From: Thermoleophilaceae bacterium
GTDB taxonomy: Bacteria > Actinomycetota > Thermoleophilia > Solirubrobacterales > Thermoleophilaceae
Direction: 5' to 3'
DNA: 12,427 bases
Assembly (NCBI GenBank): GCA_013696425.1
Contig: JACCYP010000136.1
Location: 1-12,427 of the forward strand
The position numbers and the translations under genes are program-made. A model generated the notes under the pieces. That model was given only the letters and a program-made list of their open reading frames with translations. It was not told the origin of the DNA and ran no database searches. Below are positions 1-8,153 of the stretch, in pieces. How positions within the stretch are numbered: position 1 is the stretch's first letter; each line of letters opens with the position of its first letter.

Positions 1-237
1 GGCCGCGTCGTCTTCCGTGAGCTCGTCGACCCCGACGGCGACGGCGACCTCCACGTCGGCGTGACCGGCGGCGGCATCACGGCGCCGGGGCTGACGATCA
101 TCGACGTGAACAAGAACCTGCGCCCGAGGCGCGACCCGCAGATCGGCGAGACCGTGAGCGGCGCCGGTCCGGTCTATCCCGGCTCCTACGGCCAGCGCCA
201 GATCGAGGCGGTCGTGTTCAACGCGCAGCGGCCGTGA
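1..237 (+). CDS. C-terminal part of an unrecognised protein (5' end outside window)
   Basis: Frame 1 is open from the first base to a TGA at 235-237, giving 78 residues with GC-rich third positions as in the neighbouring genes, so it is probably coding. I do not recognise the family. The visible part carries an acidic stretch, DPDGDGDLHV (residues 10-19), resembling the calcium-binding Asp/Gly loops of exported proteins. It is followed by an alternating hydrophobic/Gly pattern (GVTGGGI, LTIIDV) and a tail with GPVYPGSYGQRQIEAVVF. A beta-rich extracytoplasmic domain is possible but is only an inference. The gene ends 30 bp before the hydratase gene and is unlikely to share a function with it. 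Confidence 0.6.
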   Translation, partial: GRVVFRELVDPDGDGDLHVGVTGGGITAPGLTIIDVNKNLRPRRDPQIGETVSGAGPVYPGSYGQRQIEAVVFNAQRP

Positions 238-248
238 CCCCGTGGCCG

Positions 249-257
249 TAGTAATCT
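249..257 (+). promoter_or_regulatory. possible -10 element for the MaoC-like gene
   Basis: The 30-bp gap after the preceding stop holds TAGTAATCT, an AT-rich island that fits an actinobacterial TANNNT -10 box (TAATCT at 252-257). A start site about 7 nt downstream would fall within a few bases of the ATG at 268, so the message would be leaderless or nearly so. No clear -35 or Shine-Dalgarno sequence is visible. This is a pattern match only. Confidence 0.3.
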
Positions 258-267
258 GCCGCGCGCG

Positions 268-735
268 ATGGCAATGGCAACGGTGAACGGCGTCCAGGGG
301 CTCAGGGACCTGATCGGCGAAGAGGTGGGTCCCGGCGACTGGCGCGAGGTCACGCAGGAGATGATCGACCAGTTCGCCGACCTCTCCGGCGATGATCAGT
401 GGATCCACGTCGACGTCGAGCGGGCGAAGAACGAGAGCCCGTTCGGGACGACGGTCGCGCACGGCAACCTCACGCTGTCACTGATCGACGGCCTCCGCCT
501 GAACCTGATCGAGTCGACCGGCTTCAAGCTCGGCGTGAACTACGGCTGGAACAAGGTGCGCTTCCCGGCGCCCGTGCCGGCCGGCAGCAAGGTGCGCGCC
601 ACCGCATCGATCGTCTCGGTCGACGACCTCGACGGCGGCTGGGTGCAGGTCGTGACCCAGTTCAAGCTCGAGGTCGAGGGCTCCGAGAAGCCCTGCTGCG
701 TGGCGGACTCCGTCGGCCGCGCGTTGCCCGAGTAG
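268..735 (+). CDS. MaoC/NodN-family (R)-specific enoyl-CoA hydratase-like protein
   Basis: This 155-residue protein has the single-hotdog-fold MaoC dehydratase layout. The hydratase-2 signature is visible as FADLSGDDQWIH (residues 36-47), with the expected catalytic pair Asp42 and His47. It is followed by the conserved segment FGTTVAHGNLTLSLI, which forms the central hotdog helix region. The full motif and length resemble the NodN/Rv0130 (HtdZ) subgroup, about 150 residues. These hydrate trans-2-enoyl-CoA to (R)-3-hydroxyacyl-CoA and act as cytoplasmic homodimers. The substrate here cannot be read from sequence. The ATG at 268 has a second in-frame ATG at 274; neither has a good ribosome site, consistent with leaderless translation. 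The gene is 40 bp upstream of uvrC, without obvious functional linkage to it. Confidence 0.88.
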   Translation: MAMATVNGVQGLRDLIGEEVGPGDWREVTQEMIDQFADLSGDDQWIHVDVERAKNESPFGTTVAHGNLTLSLIDGLRLNLIESTGFKLGVNYGWNKVRFPAPVPAGSKVRATASIVSVDDLDGGWVQVVTQFKLEVEGSEKPCCVADSVGRALPE

Positions 736-762
736 GCCGGGGGGCACCGAAAACACGCTCCC

Positions 763-768
763 TATCCT
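763..768 (+). promoter_or_regulatory. possible -10 box giving a leaderless uvrC transcript
   Basis: TATCCT lies 7 nt before the GTG at 776, in the 40-bp gap after the hydratase gene. It matches the TANNNT -10 pattern of high-GC actinobacteria. That spacing would place transcription initiation on or next to the start codon, and no Shine-Dalgarno sequence precedes the GTG. No convincing -35 is present. Inference from spacing only. Confidence 0.35.
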
Positions 769-775
769 CGAACGG

Positions 776-2641
776 GTGTCCAGTCCGAGGGTCGACGAAC
801 AGCGCCAGGGCCTGCCCACCCAGCCGGGCGTCTATCTGTTCCGTGACGGGAAGAAACGCGTCCTGTACGTCGGCAAGGCGAAGTCGATCCGCAGCCGGGT
901 TGGAGGGCACTTCTCCAAGCCGCGGGCGCGGATGGTCGACGAGATCGAGCACATCGAGTTCATCGTCACCCAGACGGAGGCGGAGGCGCTGCTCGCGGAG
1001 CAGAACTTCATCAAGCAGTACCGGCCGCGCTTCAACATCCGGCTGCGCGACGACAAGTCCTACCCCTACATCGCGATATCACTCGACGAGGACTACCCCC
1101 GCGTCTACTTCACGCGCGAGAAGCACCGCAAGAACCGCGCCTACTTCGGCCCCTATTCGAACGCGAAGCGCACGCGCGAGACCCTCGACCTGCTCGGCAA
1201 GGTCTTCCAGTACCGCACCTGCGACGGCCCCGAGCCCGGCCGCGCCAGCGGCTCGCCGTGCCTCGACTACTTCATCAAGCGCTGCGGAGCCCCGTGCGTC
1301 GACTACGTCTCGAAGGACGAGTACCGCGCCTCGATTGAGGGCATCGTCGCGTTCCTCTCCGGCCGCTACCGCCAGATCGAGCGCGACCTCGAGGCGCAGA
1401 TGCAGGCGGCCGCCGCCGAGCAGGAGTTCGAGCAGGCCGCGCTGCTGCGCAACCGCCTGAAGGCGGTCCGCAGCCTGCTCGAGCGCCAGCGGATCGCGAA
1501 CGAGGCGGTGGGGACGCTCGACGCCATCGCCGTCGCGGCGGAGGGCACCGACGCAAACGCCCAGGTCTTCCAGGTGCGCGACGGGGTCCTCTCGGACCGC
1601 CAGAGCTTCTACCTCGAGAACGCGGGGGAACGCGACGACGCGGAGGTGGCCGAGGAGTTCGTCCTGCAGTACTACGCCACGAGTCCGGCCATCCCGCCGC
1701 AGGTCGTGGTGCAGCGCCTGCTGCCGCGCGGGCGCGCCGACACCCTCGCCGAGGCGCTGGCTGAACGCCGCGGCGCGCGCGTGGAAGTGCGTCACGCCGA
1801 GCGCGGGGACAAGCGCCGCATCCTCGAGCTGGCCGAGCGCAATGCCCGCTTCGCGCTCGACCAGGACCGGCTGCGCTCCGAGCGCCGGCGCTCACAGCGG
1901 ATCGAGGCGCTCGAGGGCCTGCAGCTCGCGCTCGGCATGGAGGGCATCCCGATGCGGATAGAGGCCTTCGACATCTCGACGATCCTCGGCGAGCACACCG
2001 TCGCATCGATGGTCGTCTTCGAGGGCGGCGCGCCGAAGAAGTCCGACTACCGCCGCTTCGGGATCCGCGACGTGACCCTCGACGACTTCGGGGCGATGAG
2101 CGAGGTCCTGAGCAGGCGGATGAGCCAGTACGTGGCCCAGCGCGAGCGCAGCCCGCACGAGAAGGCCTTCGACGCGAGCTTCGCGGCGACGCCCGGGCTG
2201 ATCGTGATCGACGGCGGCAAGGGCCAACTCTCCAGCGGCGTGGCCGAGCTCGAGCACTTCCGCGACCTGGGCGTGGTGGTGATCGCGCTGGCCAAGCGCC
2301 TCGAGGAGATCTTCATCCCCGGCCGCTCGCACCCGATGGTGCTCGGCAAGGACGACCCCGCGCTCCAGCTCATCCAGCGCGTTCGCGACGAGGCGCACCG
2401 GTTCGCGATCGACTTCCACCGCAACCGCCGCGACAAGGCCCTCACCCGCTCGATCCTCGACGAGCTCCCGGGCGTCGGCCCGGCGCGCAAGAAGCTGTTG
2501 CTGAACCACTTCGGCTCGCCCGAGCGGTTCATTAAGGCGACCCGCGAGGAGCTCGAGGCGGTGCCGGGGCTGCCGGGGAAGGTGGCCCGCCAGATCCACC
2601 ACCTGCTGCACCAGACGGGGGCGAGCGCGACACGGGACTGA
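776..2641 (+). CDS. uvrC: UvrABC system protein C (excinuclease subunit)
   Basis: UvrC makes the 3' and 5' incisions around DNA lesions after UvrA/UvrB recognition in nucleotide excision repair. All domains of the 621-residue protein are visible. The N-terminal GIY-YIG nuclease has GVYLF (18-22), LYVGKA (30-35) and the conserved Glu75 in LLAEQNFIK. A four-cysteine cluster at Cys149, 162, 170 and 174 matches the spacing of the Fe-S ligands known in UvrC. A UVR motif (EFEQAALLRNRLKAV, about 217-231) binds UvrB. The RNase H-like nuclease shows Asp399 (FDIS), Asp479 (IDGGKGQL) and His541 (EAHRFAIDFHRNRR). A C-terminal helix-hairpin-helix pair (LPGVGPARKKLLL, then VPGLPGKVARQI) completes it. The start is GTG 776; no ATG fits the conserved N-terminus. 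The stop overlaps the inferred rapZ start. Length and motifs are intact, so the protein should be functional. Confidence 0.98.
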   Translation: MSSPRVDEQRQGLPTQPGVYLFRDGKKRVLYVGKAKSIRSRVGGHFSKPRARMVDEIEHIEFIVTQTEAEALLAEQNFIKQYRPRFNIRLRDDKSYPYIAISLDEDYPRVYFTREKHRKNRAYFGPYSNAKRTRETLDLLGKVFQYRTCDGPEPGRASGSPCLDYFIKRCGAPCVDYVSKDEYRASIEGIVAFLSGRYRQIERDLEAQMQAAAAEQEFEQAALLRNRLKAVRSLLERQRIANEAVGTLDAIAVAAEGTDANAQVFQVRDGVLSDRQSFYLENAGERDDAEVAEEFVLQYYATSPAIPPQVVVQRLLPRGRADTLAEALAERRGARVEVRHAERGDKRRILELAERNARFALDQDRLRSERRRSQRIEALEGLQLALGMEGIPMRIEAFDISTILGEHTVASMVVFEGGAPKKSDYRRFGIRDVTLDDFGAMSEVLSRRMSQYVAQRERSPHEKAFDASFAATPGLIVIDGGKGQLSSGVAELEHFRDLGVVVIALAKRLEEIFIPGRSHPMVLGKDDPALQLIQRVRDEAHRFAIDFHRNRRDKALTRSILDELPGVGPARKKLLLNHFGSPERFIKATREELEAVPGLPGKVARQIHHLLHQTGASATRD

Positions 2642-3567
2642 CCGACCCTCCCGCTACAAACGACTCCATCGCGGATCCCCCAAGGCGAACGATCCAGGAC
2701 TTCGTCGTTATCACCGGCTTCTCCGGAGCGGGTAAGTCGCAGGCGATGGCGTGCTTCGAGGACGCCGGCTACTTCTGCGTCGACAACCTCCCGCCGGAGA
2801 TGATCGGTGGCCTGGCCGACCTCTTCGCCCACGAGGGCAGCAAGGTCGAGCGCGCCGCCGTCGTGTGCGACGTGCGCGGAGGCGAGTACTTCGAGCGCCT
2901 GCTGCTGGTGCTCGACGAGCTCCAGGAGCGAGGGGACCCCGGCCGCCTGCTTTTCCTCCAGGCCTCCGAGGACGTGCTTATCAACCGCTTCAAGGAGACC
3001 CGCCGGCGTCACCCGCTGGCACAGACCGGCCAGGTCACGGCCGGCATCGCCCGCGAGCGCGAGCTGCTCGCGCCGCTGAAGGAGCGATGCGACCTCTGCA
3101 TCGACACCAGCGAGCTCTCGGCCGCTCGCCTGCGCCGGATCGTGGCCGACAAGATGCTCCCGCGCGACACCGTCGGCAAGCTCGCGGTGACCTTCATCAC
3201 CTACGGCTTCAAGCACGGCGCGCCGCGCGACGCTGACCTCGCCTTCGACGTGCGCTTCCTGCCCAATCCCCACTACGAGGAGAAGCTCCGCCCGCTCACG
3301 GGTCTGAATCGCCAGGTGATCGAGTTTGTCGAGGGCTCGGGCGGGATCGAGGAGTTCTACGACAGGCTGCTGCCGCTGCTCGACTATCTGCTGCCCGCCT
3401 ACCACCAGGAGGGCAAGGCCCACCTCACGGTCGGCATCGGCTGCACGGGCGGGCGTCACCGCTCCGTGGTGATCGCGGAGAAGCTCGCGGGCGTGTACGG
3501 CGCCCGCGAGGAACTCGTGGTCGACGTGATCCACCGCGACATCGACAAGCAGCCGCGCCAGACCTGA
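2638..3567 (+). CDS. rapZ: RapZ-family nucleotide-binding protein, probable CTG start
   Basis: RapZ/YvcJ proteins bind nucleotides through an N-terminal P-loop domain. In enterobacteria RapZ is an RNA-binding adaptor controlling amino-sugar metabolism; the actinobacterial role is less defined. The first ATG (2746) lies after the Walker A motif. The P-loop GFSGAGKS is encoded at about 2716-2739, so translation must begin earlier. The frame is open back to a TAA at 2533-2535 and contains no ATG, GTG or TTG before 2746. CTG 2638 overlaps the uvrC stop as CTGA and gives 309 residues with a 20-residue lead before FVVITG, similar to actinobacterial relatives. Visible motifs are Walker A 27-34, CVDNLPPEMI (47-56), CDVRGG (77-82), and in the C-terminal domain DVRFLPNPHY and IGCTGGRHRSVVIAE. 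The gene is probably co-translated with uvrC. The family call is firm; the exact start is inferred. Confidence 0.92.
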   Translation: MTDPPATNDSIADPPRRTIQDFVVITGFSGAGKSQAMACFEDAGYFCVDNLPPEMIGGLADLFAHEGSKVERAAVVCDVRGGEYFERLLLVLDELQERGDPGRLLFLQASEDVLINRFKETRRRHPLAQTGQVTAGIARERELLAPLKERCDLCIDTSELSAARLRRIVADKMLPRDTVGKLAVTFITYGFKHGAPRDADLAFDVRFLPNPHYEEKLRPLTGLNRQVIEFVEGSGGIEEFYDRLLPLLDYLLPAYHQEGKAHLTVGIGCTGGRHRSVVIAEKLAGVYGAREELVVDVIHRDIDKQPRQT

Positions 3568-3592
3568 AGATCGGGTCCCGGTCCATCTGAGA

Positions 3593-3598
3593 TAACGT
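3593..3598 (+). promoter_or_regulatory. candidate -10 box of the glycolytic operon
   Basis: TAACGT (within GATAACGTCATT) fits a TANNNT -10 hexamer in the 91-bp space between rapZ and gap, which otherwise stays GC-rich. A start site near 3605 would give a leader of about 54 nt that begins with the palindrome at 3607-3628. No clear -35 is seen 16-18 bp upstream. Pattern-based, not proven. Confidence 0.4.
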
Positions 3599-3606
3599 CA
3601 TTGGCC

Positions 3607-3628
3607 CGGTTGACCCGCCAGTCAACCG
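3607..3628. promoter_or_regulatory. perfect inverted repeat upstream of gap (operator or leader hairpin)
   Basis: Two 8-base arms, CGGTTGAC (3607-3614) and GTCAACCG (3621-3628), are exact reverse complements around a 6-base spacer, CCGCCA. The arm centres are 14 bp apart, about 1.3 helical turns. The repeat lies just downstream of the candidate -10 box and 30 bp before the gap ATG. No T-run follows, so it is not an intrinsic terminator for rapZ. It could be the operator of a dimeric repressor that senses glycolytic flux, or a 5' hairpin stabilising the operon mRNA. Confidence 0.55.
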
Positions 3629-3642
3629 CCCTCAAAGCGACG

Positions 3643-3648
3643 AAAGGA
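3643..3648 (+). promoter_or_regulatory. Shine-Dalgarno site of gap
   Basis: AAAGGA lies 10 nt before the ATG at 3659. It fixes the gap start and marks this transcript as leadered, unlike the hydratase and uvrC genes upstream, which have no such site. Confidence 0.65.
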
Positions 3649-3658
3649 CCGTCTCCTC

Positions 3659-4660
3659 ATGCCAGTAAAGGCCGGGATCAACGGCTTCGGCCGGATCGGC
3701 CGAAACGTCTTCCGCGCGGCTCACGCAGCCGGCGCCGACATCGATTGGGTCGGAGTCAACGACCTCACCGACGCGAAGACGCTCGCCCATCTCCTCAAGT
3801 TCGATTCCATCCTCGGCCCGTTCCCCGGAACCGTCGAGGCCACCGACTCGGGAGTCGTGGTCGACGGCAAGGAGCTGAAGGTCTTCGCCGAGCGCGATCC
3901 CGCGGCCCTGCCCTGGGGCGACGCCGGCGCCGACGTGGTGATCGAGTCCACCGGCCTGTTCACCGACCGCGATAACGCCTCGAAGCATCTCGAGGCCGGC
4001 GCGAAGAAGGTGATCATCTCCGCGCCCGCGACCGATCCCGACGTGACGCTCGCGCTGGGCGTGAACTTCGACGCCTACGACCCGGAGAACCACGCGATCA
4101 TTTCGAACGCCTCGTGCACCACCAACTGCCTGGCGCCCGTGGCCAAGGTGTTGAACGATCTGGTGGGTATCGAGAGCGGCCTGATGACGACGATCCACGC
4201 CTACACGGCGGATCAGAACCTCCAGGACCTACCGCACAAGGACCTCCGCCGCGCCCGCGCCGCGGCGATCAACCTGATCCCGACCTCGACCGGCGCCGCC
4301 AAGGCCATCGGCCTCGTGATCCCGGAGCTCAAGGGCAGGCTGAACGGCATGGCCGTGCGCGCACCCGTGGCCACCGGCTCGGTGGTCGACCTCGTGTTCA
4401 CCGCCGGTCGCGACACCTCGGTGGAGGAGTTGAACGGCGCCTTCGCCGAGCAGGCCGATAAGGGCGACTTCGAGGGCATCCTCCAGTACTCCGAGGATCC
4501 GCTGGTCTCAACCGACATCGTCACCTCGCCGTACTCGTCGGTGTTCGACTCGGGGCTGACGATGGTCCAGGAGGGCCGGACCGTGAAGGTGGTGGCCTGG
4601 TACGACAACGAGTGGGGCTACTCGAACCGCGTGGTCGACCTGACCCAGAAGGTCCTCTGA
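3659..4660 (+). CDS. gap: Glyceraldehyde-3-phosphate dehydrogenase, type I
   Basis: The enzyme oxidises and phosphorylates glyceraldehyde-3-phosphate to 1,3-bisphosphoglycerate with NAD+ in the cytoplasm, normally as a homotetramer. At 333 residues it has the usual length. The Rossmann entry INGFGRIGRNVFRAA (7-21) starts the NAD domain, and VNDL (33-36) has the Asp typical of NAD-preferring glycolytic enzymes. The catalytic Cys153 sits in SNASCTTNCLAP and its partner His180 in TTIHAYT. The phosphate-binding and S-loop segment DLRRARAAAINLIPTSTGAAKA (195-216) and the C-terminal WYDNEWGYSNRV (314-325) are intact. HAYTADQNLQD is closer to glycolytic GapA than to gluconeogenic GapB sequences, though direction cannot be proven. 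It is the first gene of the gap-pgk-tpiA-gpmI operon and sits 18 bp before pgk. Confidence 0.98.
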   Translation: MPVKAGINGFGRIGRNVFRAAHAAGADIDWVGVNDLTDAKTLAHLLKFDSILGPFPGTVEATDSGVVVDGKELKVFAERDPAALPWGDAGADVVIESTGLFTDRDNASKHLEAGAKKVIISAPATDPDVTLALGVNFDAYDPENHAIISNASCTTNCLAPVAKVLNDLVGIESGLMTTIHAYTADQNLQDLPHKDLRRARAAAINLIPTSTGAAKAIGLVIPELKGRLNGMAVRAPVATGSVVDLVFTAGRDTSVEELNGAFAEQADKGDFEGILQYSEDPLVSTDIVTSPYSSVFDSGLTMVQEGRTVKVVAWYDNEWGYSNRVVDLTQKVL

Positions 4661-4678
4661 CCTCGACGGCACGACGCC

Positions 4679-5864
<1,186 letters not shown>

Positions 5865-5872
<8 letters not shown>

Positions 5873-6629
5873 GCGCACGCCCTACGTGGCCGGCAACTGG
5901 AAGATGTGGGGCTCCCAGGCGGAGGCACGCGACCTGGTCGCCGCGATCGCCCCGAGGGTGCCCGCACCGGCCGAGGTCGAGACGGCGGTGTGCGCGCCGT
6001 TCACCGCGCTCGCCACCGCGCTCGAGGCCGCGCAGGGCACCGACCTGGCCGTGCTCGCCCAGAACATGCACCAGGCGCAGGGCGGCGCGTTCACCGGCGA
6101 GGTGTCCGCACCGATGCTCACCGAGCTCGGTGTACAGGGCGTGGTGCTCGGCCACTCCGAGCGCCGGCAGTTCTTCGGCGAGACCGACAGGGCGCTCCAG
6201 GAGAAGGTCCCGGCCGCGCTCGAGGCCGGCCTGCGGCCGATCCTCTGCGTCGGCGAGACCGAGGAGGAGAACGAGGCGGGGGAGACCCAGCGCAAGCTGC
6301 GCCAGCAGGTCCAGGAGGACCTGAACGGCCTCGCCCCCCAGCACCTTGCCGAGGTCGTGATCGCCTACGAGCCGATCTGGGCGATCGGCACGGGCAAGAC
6401 GGCGACGGCCGAGCAGGCCCAGGAGGCCTGCGCGTTCGTGCGCGCGCTCGTGGGCGACAAGTCGAAGGAGGCCGCCGCCGCCGTGCGCATCCTCTACGGC
6501 GGCAGCGTGAAACCCGCCAACGCGGCCGGGCTGATGGCGCAGGAGGACATCGACGGCGCGCTGGTCGGCGGTGCGAGCCTCGAGGCCGAGTCGTTCCTGG
6601 CGATCGTGGAGGCGGCGAAGGGCGGATGA
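5865..6629 (+). CDS. tpiA: Triosephosphate isomerase
   Basis: It interconverts dihydroxyacetone phosphate and glyceraldehyde-3-phosphate as a TIM-barrel dimer. The 254-residue product has the family's usual size. Substrate-binding Asn11 and Lys13 lie in AGNWKMW. The electrophile is His97 in LGHSERR, and the catalytic base is Glu169 in AYEPIW. The closing loop 6 reads IWAIGTGKTA (171-180), and the phosphate grip is YGGSVKPAN (211-219). The ATG at 5865 overlaps the end of pgk by 8 bp and follows a GGTGGAGG ribosome site within pgk. A longer reading from an upstream ATG inside pgk (5637) would add an arginine-rich tail foreign to the family and is rejected. The TGA forms an ATGA overlap with gpmI. 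Confidence 0.98.
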
Positions 6630-8125
6630 CCCTCGCGCCTGGTCCCGGCGCGCCGCCGGCGAACTCGGTGTGCCTGGTGATCCTCGACGGTTGGGGCCTC
6701 GCGGAGCCCGGCCCGGGGAATGCGGTCGAGCTGGCGCACACGCCGGTGTTCGACGAGCTCTGGGACACCTACGCGCACACTCAGCTCACGGCCTGCGGAC
6801 CGGCGGTTGGGCTGCCGGAGGGCCAGATGGGCAACTCCGAGGTCGGCCACCTGAACCTGGGCGCGGGAGCGATCGTGCCCCAGGACCTGGCCCGGATCGA
6901 CGAGGCGGTGCGAAACGGCGAGCTCGCGGACAACGACGCGCTGACGGCGGCGTTTGCGCGGGCGGGCGACGGCCGCCTGCACCTGATGGGGCTCGTGTCC
7001 GACGGCGGCGTACACGCGAGCATGGATCACCTGAAGGGCCTCATCGACCTTGTCGCCGCGCTCGGGGTGGGCGAGGTGATCGTGCACGCCTTCACCGACG
7101 GCCGCGACACGCTCCCCACCGCCGGTGCCGGCTACCTGGCAACTGTCGAGGGCTGGCTGCGCGAGGCGGGGAACGGCCGCGTGGGCACCGTCACCGGCCG
7201 CTACTACGCGATGGACCGCGACAAGCGCGAGGAGCGCACCGAAGCCGCGCGCCGGGCGCTGGTGGACGGCGAGGCCGGTTTCACCGCGGCGAGCGGCGAG
7301 GAGGCCATGAAGCGGGCCTACGAGCGCGAGGAGACCGACGAGTTCGTGCAGCCGACGCTCGTGGGCGAGGAGGCGCGCATCCGCCCCGGCGAGCCGATCG
7401 TGTTCTTCAACTTCCGACCCGACCGTGCCCGCCAACTCACACTCGCGCTGGGGGATGCCGACATCACCACGCTCACGAGCTACCAGGAGGAGTGGGGCTA
7501 CCCCGTCGCGTTCCCGCCCCACCGGCCCGACACGACCCTCGCGGGCACGCTTGCCGAGCGCGGTGTTGCCCAGCTTCACGTGGCGGAGACCGAGAAGTAC
7601 CCGCACGTGACCTACTTCTTCAACGGGGGCGACGAGGGCGAGCATTCGGGCGAGGAGTTCTGCCTCGTGCCCTCTCCCCGCGATGTGCCGACCTACGACC
7701 ACAAGCCCGAGATGAGCGCCGAGGCCGCCACCGACCGGTTCGTGGAGCGCTGGCACGCCGGTGACTACGGCTTCGGGATCATCAACTTCGCGAACCCCGA
7801 CATGGTGGGGCACACGGGCGTGATCCCCGCCGCCGTGACGGCCGTCGAGACGGCCGACGCGCAGCTCGCACGGATCGTCGAGGTGGTGCACGGGAAGGGC
7901 GGGGCCTGCATCGTGACCGCCGACCACGGCAACGCCGACCACATGCTCGAGCCCGACGGCTCGCCGAACACGGCGCACTCGCTGAACCCGGTGCCGCTGA
8001 TCGTGACCGCCGAGGTGCCCGGCCTGCGCGACGGCGGCATCCTCGCGGACGTGGCCCCGACCGTCCTCGCCCTGGTCTGCGCCGAGCAGCCGCAGGCGAT
8101 GACGGGCACCAGCCTGATCACTTGA
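6626..8125 (+). CDS. gpmI: 2,3-bisphosphoglycerate-independent phosphoglycerate mutase
   Basis: It converts 3-phosphoglycerate to 2-phosphoglycerate using two bound divalent metals (usually Mn2+) and a phosphoserine intermediate. The 499-residue product is close to the usual 500-520. Metal and catalytic residues are all visible: Asp21 (ILDGWG), the phosphorylated Ser71 (MGNSEVGH), His130 (SDGGVH), the AFTDGRD loop (155-161), Arg192 (GRYYAMDRD), NFRPDRARQ (262-270), Lys324 (ETEKYPHVTYF), Asp392 and His396 (NPDMVGHTG), Asp433 and His434 (TADHGNADH) and His451 (NTAHSLNP). The ATG overlaps the tpiA stop as ATGA, after GGAGG inside tpiA. It is fourth in the glycolytic operon. It is unrelated to the cofactor-dependent mutase GpmA used by many actinobacteria. 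Confidence 0.97.
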   Translation: MTLAPGPGAPPANSVCLVILDGWGLAEPGPGNAVELAHTPVFDELWDTYAHTQLTACGPAVGLPEGQMGNSEVGHLNLGAGAIVPQDLARIDEAVRNGELADNDALTAAFARAGDGRLHLMGLVSDGGVHASMDHLKGLIDLVAALGVGEVIVHAFTDGRDTLPTAGAGYLATVEGWLREAGNGRVGTVTGRYYAMDRDKREERTEAARRALVDGEAGFTAASGEEAMKRAYEREETDEFVQPTLVGEEARIRPGEPIVFFNFRPDRARQLTLALGDADITTLTSYQEEWGYPVAFPPHRPDTTLAGTLAERGVAQLHVAETEKYPHVTYFFNGGDEGEHSGEEFCLVPSPRDVPTYDHKPEMSAEAATDRFVERWHAGDYGFGIINFANPDMVGHTGVIPAAVTAVETADAQLARIVEVVHGKGGACIVTADHGNADHMLEPDGSPNTAHSLNPVPLIVTAEVPGLRDGGILADVAPTVLALVCAEQPQAMTGTSLIT

Positions 8126-8142
8126 GACCCTGGGGGTCCTCA
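8123..8142 (+). other. hairpin at the gpmI stop codon
   Basis: TGAG-ACCC (8123-8130) can pair with GGGT-CTCA (8134-8137 and 8139-8142) around a 3-base loop, with one bulged C at 8138. It starts at the gpmI stop codon in the 28-bp space before tgt. No T-tract follows, so it is not a classical intrinsic terminator. It could be an mRNA 3' stabiliser, a processing point or chance in GC-rich DNA. Confidence 0.3.
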
Positions 8143-8153
8143 CAGCCCTCGGC

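Noticed and set aside
2047..3534. A 495-codon open frame on the minus strand across uvrC and rapZ
   Set aside because: It is antisense to two proteins with complete conserved motifs. Its translation is compositionally biased with no recognisable domain; long antisense frames are expected at this GC content.
2746..3567. rapZ starting at ATG 2746
   Set aside because: This start removes the Walker A motif encoded immediately upstream in the same open frame.
3568..3658. Riboswitch or intrinsic terminator between rapZ and gap
   Set aside because: Only one short palindrome is present. There is no U-tract and no larger conserved-looking fold in the 91 bp.
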